From Glaesserella parasuis (GTDB lineage: Bacteria; Pseudomonadota; Gammaproteobacteria; Enterobacterales; Pasteurellaceae): 64,000 bases of DNA. The notes beneath the pieces are model-generated. The model was given only the letters and a program-made list of their open reading frames with translations. It was not told the origin of the DNA and did not search any database. Positions 28,089 to 36,604 of the stretch are shown piece by piece. Numbering within the stretch: the stretch's first letter is position 1; each line of letters starts with the position of its first letter. The translations under genes and the position numbers were made by a program. The stretch spans positions 1-64,000 of the forward strand of contig NZ_MUXW01000019.1 in assembly GCF_002015085.1 (NCBI RefSeq), written 5' to 3'.

Positions 28089-28134
28089 AAAGCGGTACGA
28101 TTTTGCAAAAAATTTACCAAATCGTACCGCTTGT
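28089..28134. terminator. Inverted uptake-signal pair between EIIC and iolG
   Basis: Arms AAGCGGTACGATTT (28090-28103) and AAATCGTACCGCTT (28119-28132) form a perfect 14-base stem, and the right arm is ACAAGCGGTACGAT on the minus strand, an uptake-signal core. It lies between convergent genes and can end transcription from both sides. A near copy occurs at 30091-30134. Confidence 0.7.
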
Positions 28135-28144
28135 ATCGGGAGAA

Positions 28145-29155
28145 TTAAGCGACTTCGCTTAATTTAACTGGGCGATTTTCTTCAAGAGATTTTTTCGCTG
28201 CCAACGCAATTAAGACAGGTTGTAAACCATCGTTACCGTTGACGAGTGTTGGTTTATTGTTTACCACAGAATCAATGAAGCATGCCATTTCATCTGCGAA
28301 AGATTGCATATAACGCTCTAAGAAGAAATATTTTGGTTTTTCTGCGATAACGCCAGCTTCACAAGAATATACAGCGGTTGAATCCGTATCGTTACGAGTT
28401 TGTACCGCACCTTTAGAACCAAAGACTTCTGCACGTTGGTCGTAACCATATACCGCTTTACGGCTGTTATCAATGACTGCAATTGCACCATTTGCTAGTT
28501 TTAAGGTGATCACTGCAGTATCAATATCACCAGCTTTACCAATTTCTGGATTAACTAATACACCGCCAGCCGCAAACACTTCAATCACTTCACTACCTGA
28601 TAAGTAACGCACCATATCAAAATCGTGAATAGTCATATCAAAGAACATTCCACCTGATACTTTTACATATTCAATTGGTGGTGCATCTGGGTCACGAGAA
28701 GTGACACGAATGAGATGTGGTTCACCAATATCACCGTTCGCAACACGGTTTTTAATTGCTTTGAAGTTATGGTCAAAACGACGGTTAAAACCTACTTGGA
28801 ATTTTACACCTGCTTTTTCAACAGCACTTAATACTTCGTGAATACGTCCCACATCTGCATCAATTGGTTTTTCACAGAAAATATGTTTACCTGCTTGTGC
28901 AGCTTCGATTGAAATTGGTGCATGGGTATTGGTTGACGAACAAACCAATACAGCATCAATTTCAGGATCTTGTAGGATTTTTTTGTAATCATCATAGACA
29001 TTCGGAATGCCCATTGATTTTGCCCAAGCGGTTAATTCGTCAGTGACCTTAATATCTGAAATCGCTTTAATTTCAGCACCTTTTACATATTTTGAGATAC
29101 TTTCTGAATGTACACGACCGATACGACCTGCACCAATAATACCAACTTTTAACAT
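28145..29155 (-). CDS. iolG: myo-inositol 2-dehydrogenase IolG
   Basis: NAD-dependent oxidation of myo-inositol to scyllo-inosose, the entry step. Rossmann motif GIIGAGRIGRVHS (6-18), the catalytic lysine K96 in CEKPID, and the D/H catalytic pair in GGMFFDMTIHDFDM near 171-175 are present. Starting at the ATG 29153-29155, which has GGAG upstream, the protein has 336 residues and typical length; a start seven codons earlier overlaps iolE. It follows iolE by one base in operon iolD-iolE-iolG. Confidence 0.93.
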   Translation of the reverse strand: MLKVGIIGAGRIGRVHSESISKYVKGAEIKAISDIKVTDELTAWAKSMGIPNVYDDYKKILQDPEIDAVLVCSSTNTHAPISIEAAQAGKHIFCEKPIDADVGRIHEVLSAVEKAGVKFQVGFNRRFDHNFKAIKNRVANGDIGEPHLIRVTSRDPDAPPIEYVKVSGGMFFDMTIHDFDMVRYLSGSEVIEVFAAGGVLVNPEIGKAGDIDTAVITLKLANGAIAVIDNSRKAVYGYDQRAEVFGSKGAVQTRNDTDSTAVYSCEAGVIAEKPKYFFLERYMQSFADEMACFIDSVVNNKPTLVNGNDGLQPVLIALAAKKSLEENRPVKLSEVA

Positions 29156-29156
29156 A

Positions 29157-30053
29157 TTAAACTCCTGCGACTTCACGAATATATTTGCGACCTTTTAAAG
29201 CATACTCAAATGGGTTAGCTAATGCTGGATCCTGTTCTGCTTCTACAACCATCCAACCTTTGTAGTCGTATTTTTCAAGAATATCGAAAATTGGTTTGAA
29301 ATCGATTACACCATCACCCGGAACGGTAAATGTACCTTTTTTCACACCTTCTAAGAAACTTAAATCTTTGGCTTTGACTTCTGCAACAACTTCATCACGT
29401 ACGTCTTTTAAGTGAACGTGTACGATACGGTGAATATATTTTTCAAGTACAGCTAACATCGCTTTTGGGCAGCCTTCTGAATAGTAAAGGTGGCCAGAAT
29501 CAAATAATAAGTAAACATCATCATTGACGACAGACATATAGCGATCGACTTCCTCTGGAGTTTGAATGCCTGTTCCCATATGGTGATGTAGGCTGACTTT
29601 CATTCCTTTTTCAGCAGCGAGTTTGGCTAATTCATTATAACCCTCAGCTAAACGTTGCCAGTCTTCATCATTGAAAATAGGTTTTTCTTTAAATACTGCT
29701 TTTGTTGTACCTTGAATACTACGGCTTTGCTCTGAGCAACCAATCACTTTTGCCCCCATTGCGTGTAGAAAATCACGGTGTTTGATAAATTCTTGAATGG
29801 TTTCTTCTCGTTTACCATCAACAAAGAATGTGCTGAACCATGCATTACAAATTTGAATACCACGGACATCTAATTTATGTTTAAGGACAGCAACATCACG
29901 TGGATATTTGTTACCTACTTCGCAGCCTGTGTAGCCTGCAAGTGCCATTTCACTCACACATTGTTCAAATGTGTTTTCTGCACCAAGTTCTGGTAAATCA
30001 TCGTTTGTCCAACCAATAGGGGCAATACCTAATTGAATGTTTTCAGCTTTCAT
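29157..30053 (-). CDS. iolE: Inosose dehydratase IolE
   Basis: Dehydrates scyllo-inosose to 3D-(3,5/4)-trihydroxycyclohexane-1,2-dione. TIM-barrel metal enzyme of the xylose-isomerase-like family, 298 residues. It opens with [19 protein letters not shown] and has [22 protein letters not shown] and [10 protein letters not shown], where the metal ligands are expected. [11 protein letters not shown] closes the barrel. It lies between iolD and iolG. Confidence 0.93.
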   Translation of the reverse strand: MKAENIQLGIAPIGWTNDDLPELGAENTFEQCVSEMALAGYTGCEVGNKYPRDVAVLKHKLDVRGIQICNAWFSTFFVDGKREETIQEFIKHRDFLHAMGAKVIGCSEQSRSIQGTTKAVFKEKPIFNDEDWQRLAEGYNELAKLAAEKGMKVSLHHHMGTGIQTPEEVDRYMSVVNDDVYLLFDSGHLYYSEGCPKAMLAVLEKYIHRIVHVHLKDVRDEVVAEVKAKDLSFLEGVKKGTFTVPGDGVIDFKPIFDILEKYDYKGWMVVEAEQDPALANPFEYALKGRKYIREVAGV

Positions 30054-30090
30054 AGTGAAATCCTCATTGAGAAATAAATAGAAAGAGTGT

Positions 30091-30134
30091 AAGCAGTATG
30101 ATTTGCAAAAAATTTTACAAATCGTACCGCTTGT
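30091..30134. repeat. Second inverted uptake-signal pair, between iolD and iolE
   Basis: AAGCAGTATGATTTG and CAAATCGTACCGCTT form an imperfect 15-base stem. The right side is ACAAGCGGTACGATTTG on the minus strand. It resembles the hairpin at 28089-28134 and would fold after the iolD stop, possibly lowering expression of iolE and iolG relative to iolD. Confidence 0.6.
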
Positions 30135-30136
30135 AA

Positions 30137-32071
30137 TTAATATTTTCTTGCTTTTGCTAACTGTTCTTTAGAACGTTGATGTGCTTGCTGAATACGTTCA
30201 CTCGTTGAAACATCAGCAACACCAACGTGCCACCAACAACCATAGCCATGGGCCATTGTTTTTGGTAATACTTTAATATCAATTAACGTAGATACGGTTT
30301 GTTGTTTTGCATCAGCTAAGGCTTTGCGTAGTTCATCTTCGGTAGTAACTTTGTAGGTTTTGCACCCATAAGCTGCAGCACACATTGCAAAGTCAACTGG
30401 AATTAAGCCACCATTAAGTTGGTTTGTTTCAGGATTGCGGAAGCGGAACTCCGTACCATAGCTACCCATACCGTTACCAACTTGTAAGTTATTAATACAA
30501 CCATTTGCCATATTATCAAACAACACGACATTGATTTTTTTGCCTTCCTGAATTGAAGTAACGAGTTCTGAGTGGGACATTAAAAACGCACCATCGCCAA
30601 CTAACACATATACTTCACGCTCTGGTTGTGCAATTTTCACACCAACAGCTGCATTGACTTCATATCCCATACAAGAATAGCCGTATTCAAGATGATAGCT
30701 GTCTTCACTCTTACTTAACCAAGTACGTTGTAAATCACCTGGCAAACTACCTGCTGCACCTACGATAACTGCACTATTATCAATCGTTTCATTTACAATA
30801 CCTAAAACTTGGCTTTGGGTTAGGCAAGAGTTGGTGAGTTTGATAAATTCAGCATAAACGGCATCATGATCAAGATTATCATTAATTTCTGGTACAAATC
30901 CGTCAGTAAATTTTACCTGACGTAAGCGTTGTAATTCGTCAGCAAAGTCTGCTTTGGCTTGTTTAATAGCATCTCCCCATTGCGTTTTATAACCTGGTGG
31001 TAGCTTATCAATCACTGCATTAATGGATTGTTTCGCATCTGCGGTCACCTGAACACCATCTAATTTATACGCATCAAAACGAGCAATATTAATATTTAAG
31101 AAAGCGACATCTGGATTTTGGAAAATCCATTTTGATGATGTTGTGAAATCGGTATAACGTGTACCAATCCCGATAATTAAATCAGCTTCTTTAGCTAAAC
31201 GGTTAGCAGCTAAACAGCCAGTTTCACCAACACCACCAACATTTAACTCGTGGCTTGAAACAATTGCACTTTTACCTGCTTGTGTTTCTGCAAATGGAAT
31301 ACCAAATTTTTCTGCCAAATGTTGTAATGAACGACACGCTTCAGAATAACGAACACCACCACCGCAAACGATAAGCGGTTTTTTCTTAGAGGTGATTAAT
31401 TTGACAGCATCAGCCAGCATCTCTTGGGTTGGTGGTGTACGTTCAATGCGATGTACTCGTTTTTGTAAGAAGCTTACTGGGAAGTCATGAGCTTCTGCTT
31501 GGACATCTTGTGGTAATGCGATAGTTACAGCGCCTGTTTCAGCAGGATCAGTTAACACTCGCATTGCATTGATACAAGCACTCATTAACTGCTCAGGTCG
31601 TTGCACTCTATCCCAATACTTGCTCACTGAACGAAAAGCATCATTAGTGCTAATACTTAAATCATGCGGTTGTTCAATTTGTTGTAACACGGGATCAGGT
31701 TGGCGAGTTGCAAATACATCTCCTGGTAGTAATAATAGAGGAATTCGGTTAGATGTGGCAGTAGCCGCAGCTGTGACCATATTGGCAGCACCAGGGCCGA
31801 CAGAGGATGTACAAGCAATGATTTGTTGACGTTTATATTGTTTGGCAAAACCAATTGCAAGGTGTGCCATACCTTGTTCATTTCGTCCTTGATATAATCT
31901 AAGACTGCCTGGATCTTGCTCTAAAGCTTGTCCGATACCAAGTACATTGCCATGTCCAAAAATAGCGGCAATACCGTGAACAAATTTAATTTCTTTGCCA
32001 TCAATTTCAATATATTGATTATCAAGGAATTTCACAAGTGCCTGTGCCACTGTGAGTTTGATAGTCTGCAT
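30137..32071 (-). CDS. iolD: 3D-(3,5/4)-trihydroxycyclohexane-1,2-dione acylhydrolase IolD
   Basis: Thiamine-diphosphate enzyme that opens the ring to 5-deoxy-D-glucuronate. The three domains of the acetolactate-synthase fold are visible: an N-terminal PYR domain, a central domain with [18 protein letters not shown], and a C-terminal PP domain with [17 protein letters not shown] (GDG...N cofactor motif). It has 644 residues from the ATG at 32069-32071, which is preceded by GGAGGGAG. The open frame extends 14 codons further upstream without a ribosome binding site. It is divergent from iolC. Confidence 0.93.
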   Translation of the reverse strand: MQTIKLTVAQALVKFLDNQYIEIDGKEIKFVHGIAAIFGHGNVLGIGQALEQDPGSLRLYQGRNEQGMAHLAIGFAKQYKRQQIIACTSSVGPGAANMVTAAATATSNRIPLLLLPGDVFATRQPDPVLQQIEQPHDLSISTNDAFRSVSKYWDRVQRPEQLMSACINAMRVLTDPAETGAVTIALPQDVQAEAHDFPVSFLQKRVHRIERTPPTQEMLADAVKLITSKKKPLIVCGGGVRYSEACRSLQHLAEKFGIPFAETQAGKSAIVSSHELNVGGVGETGCLAANRLAKEADLIIGIGTRYTDFTTSSKWIFQNPDVAFLNINIARFDAYKLDGVQVTADAKQSINAVIDKLPPGYKTQWGDAIKQAKADFADELQRLRQVKFTDGFVPEINDNLDHDAVYAEFIKLTNSCLTQSQVLGIVNETIDNSAVIVGAAGSLPGDLQRTWLSKSEDSYHLEYGYSCMGYEVNAAVGVKIAQPEREVYVLVGDGAFLMSHSELVTSIQEGKKINVVLFDNMANGCINNLQVGNGMGSYGTEFRFRNPETNQLNGGLIPVDFAMCAAAYGCKTYKVTTEDELRKALADAKQQTVSTLIDIKVLPKTMAHGYGCWWHVGVADVSTSERIQQAHQRSKEQLAKARKY

Positions 32072-32117
32072 ACTCCCTCCTAGGTTAGAGATAAAATTAA
32101 AGTAGTTTCTCATATTA

Positions 32118-32133
32118 TGAAAAATTTATTTCA
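32118..32133. promoter_or_regulatory. Candidate iol operator, iolD side
   Basis: TGAAAAATTTATTTCA, a perfect TGAAA-N6-TTTCA match followed by TTTT, 47 bases upstream of the iolD start. It forms part of a pair with 32256-32271 across the divergent iolD/iolC region, which would suit looping by a dimeric repressor. Confidence 0.5.
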
Positions 32134-32164
32134 TTTTATAATATCAAAGCATTTTAGTTAATGA

Positions 32165-32180
32165 TGTGATCTATCTCGCA
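32165..32180. promoter_or_regulatory. Possible CRP site between iolD and iolC
   Basis: TGTGATCTATCTCGCA matches TGTGA-N6-TCACA with one mismatch. It lies between the two candidate iol operators and could add catabolite control to both divergent promoters. Confidence 0.4.
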
Positions 32181-32255
32181 CTTTTTAAACTTTATTCCTT
32201 ATTGGTTAAAGATTTGACATTGGTCACAAAAATAAATAAAAAATCAAGTTTAATT

Positions 32256-32271
32256 TGAAATATTCATTTCA
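32256..32271. promoter_or_regulatory. Candidate iol operator, iolC side
   Basis: TGAAATATTCATTTCA, a perfect TGAAA-N6-TTTCA match followed by TTTTGTATAATG. TATAAT is a consensus -10 box, so a bound repressor would sit directly upstream of the iolC -10 element and block polymerase. Confidence 0.55.
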
Positions 32272-32327
32272 TTTTGTATAATGATTGAAAATTAAGATCT
32301 TTTCAATTATTTTATGGAGGCATTGTT

Positions 32328-34244
32328 ATGGCATACGTTAATCATCAAGATCGCCCTCTTGATGTCATCTGTCTTGGGCGAGTTGCGGTAGATTTATACG
32401 GTCAACAAATTGGTTCTCGGCTTGAAGAGGAAATGAGTTTCGCAAAATATTTGGGTGGCTCATCAGGGAATGTAGCGTATGGAACAGCTATTCAAGGACT
32501 ACGTTCATCTATGTTAGCGCGTGTTGGCGATGAGCATATGGGGCGTTTTCTTCGTGAAGAATTAAATAGTATAGGCGTAGATACTAGCCATTTAATTACC
32601 GATAAAGAGCGTTTAACAGGATTAGTGATTCTCGGTATTAAAGATAAAGAAACCTTCCCTTTAATTTTCTATCGTGAAAATTGTGCCGATATGGCGATCA
32701 GTAAGGATGATTTCAGTGAAAGCTACATTGCTTCGTCACGTATTTTAGCAATTACAGGTACTCATCTTTCTCACCCTAAAACACGAGAAACAGTTTTAAC
32801 AGCCTTAGAATATGCAGGTCGTAATGACGTAAAACGTGCATTAGATATTGATTACCGTCCAGTATTATGGGGATTAACCTCTTTAGGTGATGGCGAAACT
32901 CGCTATATTGATTCACAGGAAGTGACTAAATCTCTTCAAGAAGTACTTCATCACTTTGACTTAATTGTAGGAACAGAGGAAGAATTCCATATTGCTGGTG
33001 GATCAACTGATACCTTAACCGCATTGAAAAATGTACGTCAATTTACACAAGCCGTGTTAGTTTGCAAACGTGGTGCGTTAGGTTGTTCTGTATTTGAAGG
33101 TGATATTCCAAATCATATTGATGGCGGATTAAATGTGTATGGTGTACGGGTAGAAGTATTGAATGTTCTTGGTGCTGGTGATGCCTTTATGTCAGGTTTA
33201 CTAAGAGGTTATGCAAATAACGAAGGATGGGAACAAGCCTGTCGTTATGCGAATGCTTGTGGTGCTTTAGTTGTTTCTCGCCACGGCTGTGCACCTGCAA
33301 TGCCCACAAAACGAGAATTAGATGATTATCTCAGCCGTGCTGAATCTGTTCCTCGCCCTGATTTAGATGAAAAATTAAATCACTTACATCGTGTTACTAC
33401 ACGCAAAAAACAGTGGGATGATTTATGCATTTTTGCTTTTGACCATCGTAAACAATTAGTGGATATGGCGGCTAAAGTAGGTGCTGATGTTAATCGTATT
33501 CCAAAATTAAAACAGTTATTGCTTAAAGCTATGGAGCAAACCGCACAAGCGGAAGGTTTAACCCATGGAAATGCAGGTATCTTAGCTGATACTACATTTG
33601 GTCAAGATGCGTTAAATGAAATTACGGGGAAAAATTATTGGATTGCTCGTCCAATTGAAGAACCAAGTTCTCGTCCATTAGAGCTTGAGCACGGTGATTT
33701 AGGTAGCCAATTAGTTACATTCCCACGAGATCATGTGATTAAATGTTTAGCATTTTACCACCCTCAAGACAATCAAGAGCTTCGTCAACGCCAAGATCGT
33801 AAATTAAAAGAAGTGTATCAAGCCTGTTGCCGTACTGGGCATGAATTGTTGTTAGAAATTATTCTACCAGCAACCATGGATCAAGATGAAAATCACTATA
33901 ATGAAATGGTAGAACACTTCTATCAATTGGGGATTAAACCAGAATGGTGGAAATTACCAGGTATTTCTGCAGAAGGCTGGGCTAAATTGAGTGAAACAAT
34001 AGATAAATACGATCCAGATTGCCGTGGTATCTTAATTCTAGGTCTGGATGCACCAACAGAAGTATTTGAAGCGGTCTTCAAAGCATCTAAAGATTGCTCA
34101 AAAGTGAAAGGATTTGCCGTAGGTCGCACCATTTTTGGTGAAGCATCAGAAAAATGGTTAGCAAATCAGCTGAATGATCAAGAGTTAATTGATGCAGTTG
34201 CGTTACGTTATCAAACTCTGATTCGTTATTGGAAGCAACGCTAA
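32328..34244 (+). CDS. iolC: IolC: 5-dehydro-2-deoxygluconokinase fused to DUF2090 aldolase-like domain
   Basis: The N-terminal half (about 1-335) is a PfkB-family kinase with YLGGSSGNVAYG near the start and the catalytic GAGDAFMSGLLRGY near residue 285. It phosphorylates 2-deoxy-5-keto-D-gluconate. The C-terminal half (about 350-638) is a DUF2090 TIM-barrel-like domain, containing FAFDHRKQLVDMA and GRTIFGEASEKWL. That domain is expected to act as IolJ, cleaving the phosphorylated product to DHAP and malonate semialdehyde. Two-domain IolC is common in Gram-negative bacteria, and no separate iolJ is present here. TATGGAGG precedes the start. Confidence 0.92.
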   Translation: MAYVNHQDRPLDVICLGRVAVDLYGQQIGSRLEEEMSFAKYLGGSSGNVAYGTAIQGLRSSMLARVGDEHMGRFLREELNSIGVDTSHLITDKERLTGLVILGIKDKETFPLIFYRENCADMAISKDDFSESYIASSRILAITGTHLSHPKTRETVLTALEYAGRNDVKRALDIDYRPVLWGLTSLGDGETRYIDSQEVTKSLQEVLHHFDLIVGTEEEFHIAGGSTDTLTALKNVRQFTQAVLVCKRGALGCSVFEGDIPNHIDGGLNVYGVRVEVLNVLGAGDAFMSGLLRGYANNEGWEQACRYANACGALVVSRHGCAPAMPTKRELDDYLSRAESVPRPDLDEKLNHLHRVTTRKKQWDDLCIFAFDHRKQLVDMAAKVGADVNRIPKLKQLLLKAMEQTAQAEGLTHGNAGILADTTFGQDALNEITGKNYWIARPIEEPSSRPLELEHGDLGSQLVTFPRDHVIKCLAFYHPQDNQELRQRQDRKLKEVYQACCRTGHELLLEIILPATMDQDENHYNEMVEHFYQLGIKPEWWKLPGISAEGWAKLSETIDKYDPDCRGILILGLDAPTEVFEAVFKASKDCSKVKGFAVGRTIFGEASEKWLANQLNDQELIDAVALRYQTLIRYWKQR

Positions 34245-34265
34245 TTTTGCATACTAAATAAACAT

Positions 34266-34302
34266 AAAACACCCCTAATATGATAAATATTAGGGGTGTT
34301 TA
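34266..34302. terminator. Terminator of iolC (copy 1 of a repeated hairpin)
   Basis: Fifteen-base perfect stem AAACACCCCTAATAT/ATATTAGGGGTGTTT (34267-34281 and 34287-34301) with a five-base loop. The same hairpin recurs at 34434-34468. Confidence 0.8.
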
Positions 34303-34340
34303 GCCTGCTGACAAACCATATATTAGATGGATTGAATATT

Positions 34341-34411
34341 GTAGGGTGGGTTTTAACCCACCAATAAAATCAATATGTTACGGTTATATGGTGGGTCAAG
34401 ACCCACCCTAC
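34341..34411. repeat. Inverted pair of GTAGGG-headed palindromes (BIME-like), iolC-iolR gap
   Basis: A unit at 34341-34362 starts GTAGGGTGGGTTTTAACC and folds on itself (GGTGGGTT/AACCCACC type). Its inverted partner at 34390-34411 ends GACCCACCCTAC. The 27 bases between them are AT-rich. The GTAGG head plus hairpin, arranged as an inverted pair, is the pattern of REP/BIME elements. Confidence 0.7.
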
Positions 34412-34433
34412 AAGCTACTTTGTCAATAGCCTG

Positions 34434-34468
34434 AACACCCCTAATATAATAAATATTAGGGGTGTTTT
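34434..34468. terminator. Copy 2 of the iolC terminator hairpin
   Basis: Fourteen-base stem AACACCCCTAATAT/ATATTAGGGGTGTT with loop AATAA and a TTTT tail. It is nearly identical to 34266-34302, and the BIME-like pair lies between the two copies. TAGCCTG also occurs in the flank of each, which suggests duplication around an inserted element. Confidence 0.75.
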
Positions 34469-34531
34469 GATTTAAAAAGCAACAAAATACAGTATAATTG
34501 TGCTTAATTTGATAATAATAATCTGAATGAA

Positions 34532-35362
34532 ATGAATGAAGAAACCCAGTTAACCCATTTTCAAAATGAAGTTCGTAAACAATATGACTCGTTAAGCAAA
34601 AGACTCAAACAAGTTGCACAATATATTTTAGACAATGGAGATAGTGTAATTTTTGACACCGTTTCTGAAATTGCTGAAAAAGCACAAGTACCGCCTTCGA
34701 CCCTAATCCGTTTTGCGAATGCTTTTGGCTTAAGTGGATTTAACGATATAAAACAACTCTATCGACAAAATTTGATGGAAGGAACAACAAGTTATACTGA
34801 GCGAGTTCAACTTTTTCGTCAAATAGAACCTAAATTAAATGAATCCAAAGGCGATCATACAGATGTCCTTCGCTTATTTATTCAAGGAAATAATCAAGCT
34901 CTCGCTCAACTAGCCAATCAAATTACCGAAGAACAATTAGAAGCCGTTACAAAAATTCTAGATAATGCAAACCGTATTTTTATTGTTGGTTTAAAACGAT
35001 CTTTTAGTATCGCAAGTTATCTAAATTATGCCTTAAGCCATTTGAATTACGACGTATTTTTAATTGATGGTTTAGGTGGTATGTTTAGTGAACAACTAAA
35101 TAGGATTAGAGAAGGTGATGTCGTTATTGCAATCAGTTTTTCACCCTATGCGACAGAAACAATATCTGTACTAGACGCAACTGCTCGCACAGGTGTAAAA
35201 CACATAGCTATAACAGATAGCCAACTTAGCCCACTGCTTACATTCAGTGATGTTTCTTTTATTATTAAAGAAGCTCAAATTAGCGGCTTCCGTTCACAAT
35301 GTGCCACAATGACATTAGCTCAAACTATAGCTGTTTCATTAGCCTTAAGAAAAGCTTCATAG
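34532..35362 (+). CDS. RpiR-family transcriptional regulator, probable inositol repressor IolR
   Basis: N-terminal helix-turn-helix of the RpiR type (IFDTVSEIAEKAQVPPSTLI followed by RFANAFGLSGFNDIK) and a C-terminal SIS sugar-isomerase domain that binds a phosphosugar (IFIVGLKRSFSIASYLNYAL, VVIAISFSPYATET). It has 276 residues. Placed at the end of the inositol locus, it most likely represses iol genes through the TGAAA-N6-TTTCA sites and releases them when a phosphorylated intermediate binds. Confidence 0.85.
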   Translation: MNEETQLTHFQNEVRKQYDSLSKRLKQVAQYILDNGDSVIFDTVSEIAEKAQVPPSTLIRFANAFGLSGFNDIKQLYRQNLMEGTTSYTERVQLFRQIEPKLNESKGDHTDVLRLFIQGNNQALAQLANQITEEQLEAVTKILDNANRIFIVGLKRSFSIASYLNYALSHLNYDVFLIDGLGGMFSEQLNRIREGDVVIAISFSPYATETISVLDATARTGVKHIAITDSQLSPLLTFSDVSFIIKEAQISGFRSQCATMTLAQTIAVSLALRKAS

Positions 35363-35365
35363 TAA

Positions 35366-35394
35366 AAGGGCGAGTAATTTAACTACTCGCCCTT
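35366..35394. terminator. Bidirectional terminator between the RpiR gene and fucA
   Basis: Perfect eleven-base stem AAGGGCGAGTA/TACTCGCCCTT with a seven-base loop between two convergent genes. T-rich tails are weak on both sides, but the position supports shared termination. Confidence 0.7.
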
Positions 35395-35410
35395 CTAACA
35401 TAACATCAAA

Positions 35411-36064
35411 TTAATGTTTCTCTTCAACTCTCAATCCATAAGTTGAGAATTTGCCTAAAACGACTTTAATTTCTTCATCAGAAAGAACTGGTACATCTGG
35501 TGTCGTTGCCAATAGTTTCAGATACCATTGGGCTAACACTTCAACTTCGTGAGCCACCCAAAGGGCTTTTTCCAGATTGACTTCAGCAGCAATCATTCCG
35601 TGATGTTGTAATAAAATCGCTTTGCTTTTTGCGATACCTTGTTTTACATATTCCGCAAGTTGCCAAGTACCGAAAGTAGCATAAGGCACACACGGAACGT
35701 GATTTGTTCCCGTAACGCCAATCATATAATGAATAGCTGGAATATCTTTATTTAAGATAGATACACCTGTGCAGTTGATAGCGTGGTTATGCACCACTGC
35801 ATTTAACTCTGGACGAGTTTGGTACACAGCAAGGTGAAATTGCCATTCACTTGACGGCAGTTTTCCAGCTTCAAAATTGCCTTCGTTATCTACATAGACA
35901 ATGTCGTCTTCTGTCATTTTTTCATAAGGCATACCTGATGGGGTGATCAGCATACCGTCTTGATAACGGACACTGATGTTTCCTGCCGTGCCTTGGTTTA
36001 ACCCCAAACGGGTCATTTCCAAACAGGTGTCAATAATTTTTCTCGCTAATGTTTGACGATTCAT
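35411..36064 (-). CDS. fucA: L-fuculose-phosphate aldolase FucA
   Basis: Zinc-dependent class II aldolase that splits L-fuculose 1-phosphate into DHAP and L-lactaldehyde. All zinc/catalytic positions match E. coli numbering: E73 in LPSSEW, H92 and H94 in VVHNHAINC, and H155 in LLQHHGMIAA. It has 217 residues. It is the last gene of fucI-K-U-A. A nearly identical 3' part of this gene is present as a remnant at 16822-17200. Confidence 0.95.
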   Translation of the reverse strand: MNRQTLARKIIDTCLEMTRLGLNQGTAGNISVRYQDGMLITPSGMPYEKMTEDDIVYVDNEGNFEAGKLPSSEWQFHLAVYQTRPELNAVVHNHAINCTGVSILNKDIPAIHYMIGVTGTNHVPCVPYATFGTWQLAEYVKQGIAKSKAILLQHHGMIAAEVNLEKALWVAHEVEVLAQWYLKLLATTPDVPVLSDEEIKVVLGKFSTYGLRVEEKH

Positions 36065-36073
36065 ACTCTCCTC

Positions 36074-36514
36074 CTAATCTGTTAAAACTGGGGTAACGCC
36101 TTTTTTCAAGATGATGTTACCGTATTTGGCTAATTCGCCTGTAATCACTACGGCATAAGCGGTTTTTGCTCGGTCGTAAAAGGCGAAGCGTTCAACACGC
36201 TCAACAAGCGGTGCTTTTCCGTTAATTTTTGTGATTGCAGCAAGATAGCGTTCTTCCACCGCTGGATCAAGGCTGTCGCCAGGTACGGCTTGCATCATTG
36301 CCAGTGGACGTTCGACATATTGGTCATATTCAAATAATGGGGTGATCGCTTCAAGTAAGGTGGCAATTTGAATGCCATCTGCACGGATCACTTTATGATG
36401 TAATTGATGTGCAGGAAAATGGGCATCTGACAACACGATCTCATCGCCGTGCCCCATCTCTGCAAGCACTTTCAGTAATTCAGGGGAAAGTGCGGGGTGA
36501 ATGCCTTTTAACAT
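36074..36514 (-). CDS. fucU: L-fucose mutarotase FucU
   Basis: Interconverts alpha and beta anomers of L-fucose to feed FucI. From the ATG at 36512-36514 ([20 protein letters not shown]) it has 146 residues and matches the RbsD/FucU family, including [16 protein letters not shown]. The upstream GGAGAAT supports this start; a nine-codon upstream extension is open but not supported. It precedes fucA by nine bases, and a palindromic repeat pair separates it from fucK. Confidence 0.93.
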   Translation of the reverse strand: MLKGIHPALSPELLKVLAEMGHGDEIVLSDAHFPAHQLHHKVIRADGIQIATLLEAITPLFEYDQYVERPLAMMQAVPGDSLDPAVEERYLAAITKINGKAPLVERVERFAFYDRAKTAYAVVITGELAKYGNIILKKGVTPVLTD

Positions 36515-36531
36515 ATATTCTCCAAATCTTT

Positions 36532-36600
36532 GTAGGGACACACTGCGTGTGTCCGTTGGATATGATTTTATTTAAGTGGACACACGCAGTGTGTCCCTAC
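36532..36600. repeat. Inverted pair of GTAGGGACACAC palindromes, fucU-fucK gap
   Basis: The left unit at 36532-36554 begins GTAGGGACACACTGCGTG; the right unit at 36578-36600 is its mirror and ends AGTGTGTCCCTAC. Each folds as a hairpin and the two can pair with each other over more than 20 bases. The same pair occurs at 45238-45326. Confidence 0.8.
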
Positions 36601-36604
36601 ATCT

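Noticed and set aside
16822..36064. Composite transposon bounded by the two fucA copies
   Set aside because: The copies are direct, lack inverted ends and transposase, and one is a fragment; homologous duplication followed by deletion is simpler.
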